In this document: positions 5,698 to 6,162 of the stretch, piece after piece
Layout of the letters: each line of letters opens with the position of its first letter
Position numbering within the stretch: position 1 is the stretch's first letter
DNA from: Anaerolineae bacterium
GTDB lineage: Bacteria > Chloroflexota > Anaerolineae > B4-G1
Reading direction: 5' to 3'
DNA length: 6,162 bases
Assembly: GCA_030612585.1 (NCBI GenBank)
Contig: JAUWNP010000239.1
Span: 1 to 6,162, forward strand
The notes under the pieces: generated by a model
Told to the model about the DNA's origin: nothing
Database searches by the model: none
Seen by the model: only the letters and a program-made list of their open reading frames with translations
Position numbers and translations under genes: made by a program

Positions 5698-5833
5698 GCC
5701 GCATAACCCGTCGCTGCAGCCGACCGCGCTCCGCGCGTGCAAATCGGCGGCTCCGTGGTCAGCGGCGGTGTATTCCAGCGAGGTCTCTCACGCTAGCCCC
5801 GCGCGGCGGCTGAGCTCCCATCCGTTATGCGGC
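5698..5833 (+). other. attC recombination site of cassette 1
   Basis: The outer arms GCCGCATAAC (5698-5707) and GTTATGCGGC (5824-5833) are perfectly inverted and contain R'' (GCATAAC, 5701-5707) and R' (GTTATGC, 5824-5830). Inside them, L'' CAGCCGACCGCG (5717-5728) pairs with L' CGCGGCGGCTG (5802-5812), leaving A5723 unpaired. That matches the extrahelical base IntI uses to choose the strand. The unpaired spacers are 9 nt (5708-5716) and 11 nt (5813-5823), and a 73-nt variable terminal part lies between L'' and L'. The overall size of about 130 nt is at the long end of attC sites. Crossover is between G5824 and T5825. Confidence 0.88.
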
Positions 5834-5903
5834 ACGTAGCCATACGGCATAGCTATAGTTAGCCACTATTGACTTTCAACAGCGAGCAGAAGGGAGTTCA
5901 AAA

Positions 5904-6122
5904 ATGGAAAAGAAAAGACCCGTAGCAATCACTATCATGTGCATCTTGGGGTTCATAGGTGCAGCACTGACAATTCCATCGATTTTCTCACCTATAGTAA
6001 CTGGTACGTGGTATAGATACTATGGCTCTTTGGGATTTCGCATGGGAGGGCCACATATGGGGGTACTCCGGCTAGGCGAATCGGCGATAGCCCTCAAGGT
6101 CAAGGTAAATGCGTTGGAATAG
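5904..6122 (+). CDS. Small putative membrane protein, cassette-encoded, unknown function
   Basis: 72 residues, not assigned to a family. The start is supported by AAGGGAG (5890-5896) 7 nt before ATG. The N-terminus MEKKRP is basic and is followed by a hydrophobic helix (about residues 7-33, VAITIMCILGFIGAALTIPS and beyond) ending at 'GTWYRYY', which suggests a single membrane span with an inside N-terminus. The C-terminal half ('MGGPHMGVLRLGESAIALKV') is not hydrophobic and looks unlike the first half. Similar 'KRPVAITI' openings occur in longer multi-span small proteins, so a frameshift after residue 38 or so is possible. However, the alternative frames stop soon and give no clear membrane helix. 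The gene fits a cassette ORF by position, RBS and its stop 20 nt before the next attC-like box. Confidence 0.6.
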   Translation: MEKKRPVAITIMCILGFIGAALTIPSIFSPIVTGTWYRYYGSLGFRMGGPHMGVLRLGESAIALKVKVNALE

Positions 6123-6140
6123 AGTTGTGACCCTGGTAAT

Positions 6141-6162
6141 GCCATAACAGCGCCGCTTAATC
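6141..6162 (+). other. Probable left end of a second attC
   Basis: GCCATAAC (6141-6148) is followed by AGCGCCGCTTAATC up to the window edge. CATAAC matches the last six bases of the R'' expected from the head of cassette 2 (complement of GTTATGC), and GCCGCTTAA is the kind of sequence seen in attC L boxes. The seventh R'' base does not pair (C for G), and the rest of the site is outside the window. Confidence 0.4.

Larger units (their letters stand above)
3824..5824 (+). mobile_element. Integron gene cassette 1 (2001 bp)
   Basis: The cassette runs from TTATGCGGCG after G3823 to the G of the R' box at 5824. Its head (GTTATGCGGCG, 3823-3833) is exactly complementary over 11 nt to the R'' end of its own attC (CGCCGCATAAC, 5697-5707). 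This is the signature of a cassette that existed as a circle with one attC. It holds a 141-nt leader, one large ORF (3965-5467), a 233-nt non-coding tail and attC. At 2 kb it is much longer than the usual cassette of about 0.5-1 kb. Confidence 0.82.
5825..6162 (+). mobile_element. Integron gene cassette 2, 3' end beyond or at the window edge
   Basis: It begins TTATGCGGCACG after the attC crossover G5824. It holds one short ORF (5904-6122) with its own RBS, followed within 20 nt by an R''-like box. This compact arrangement is the usual cassette design and contrasts with cassette 1. Confidence 0.65.

Noticed and set aside
5544..5813. 89-codon + strand ORF running through the attC site
   Set aside because: It overlaps L'', the terminal loop and L' of attC, has no RBS, and its Arg-rich product reflects GC-rich stem sequence.

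Overview
The window looks like a piece of a moderately high-GC bacterial chromosome. Its protein style and the density of short palindromic and heptameric repeats suggest a Chloroflexota (Anaerolineae-like) genome. That assignment is an inference from recalled family resemblance, not a database result.

Layout. (1) Bases 1-789: the 3' part of a DUF4349 membrane-anchored protein (+). (2) Bases 790-1137: a convergent intergenic stretch filled with palindromic repeats. (3) Bases 1138-2466: a GT4-type glycosyltransferase (-), which carries two repeat insertions that keep its frame open: a 7-bp tandem array and a ~98-bp palindromic element. (4) Bases 2471-2519: a second, different 7-bp tandem array covering the glycosyltransferase leader. 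(5) Bases 2549-3549: an integron integrase gene, intI (-). All catalytic residues and the IntI-specific insertion are present, but the N-terminal coding region is frameshifted by a 23-bp repeat. (6) Bases 3550-3823: the integron platform, with a good candidate promoter for intI, a candidate cassette promoter facing the other way, and an attI-like region with two imperfect hairpins ending at a crossover GTTATGC. (7) Bases 3824-5824: a 2001-bp gene cassette holding a 500-residue membrane protein built of ~95-residue repeats, closed by a textbook attC site (about 5698-5833). (8) From 5825: a second cassette with a 72-codon ORF and the probable beginning of its attC at the right edge.

How the parts fit. 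The intI gene divergent from the cassettes, the crossover triplet, the 11-nt match between the head of cassette 1 and its own R'' box, and the folded attC together make a chromosomal integron. The main point is that the integrase has been interrupted by a dispersed short repeat. The array is therefore either frozen, mobilised in trans, or served by a truncated or frameshifted integrase. Several unrelated short repeat families have colonised the left half of the window, three times inside coding sequence.
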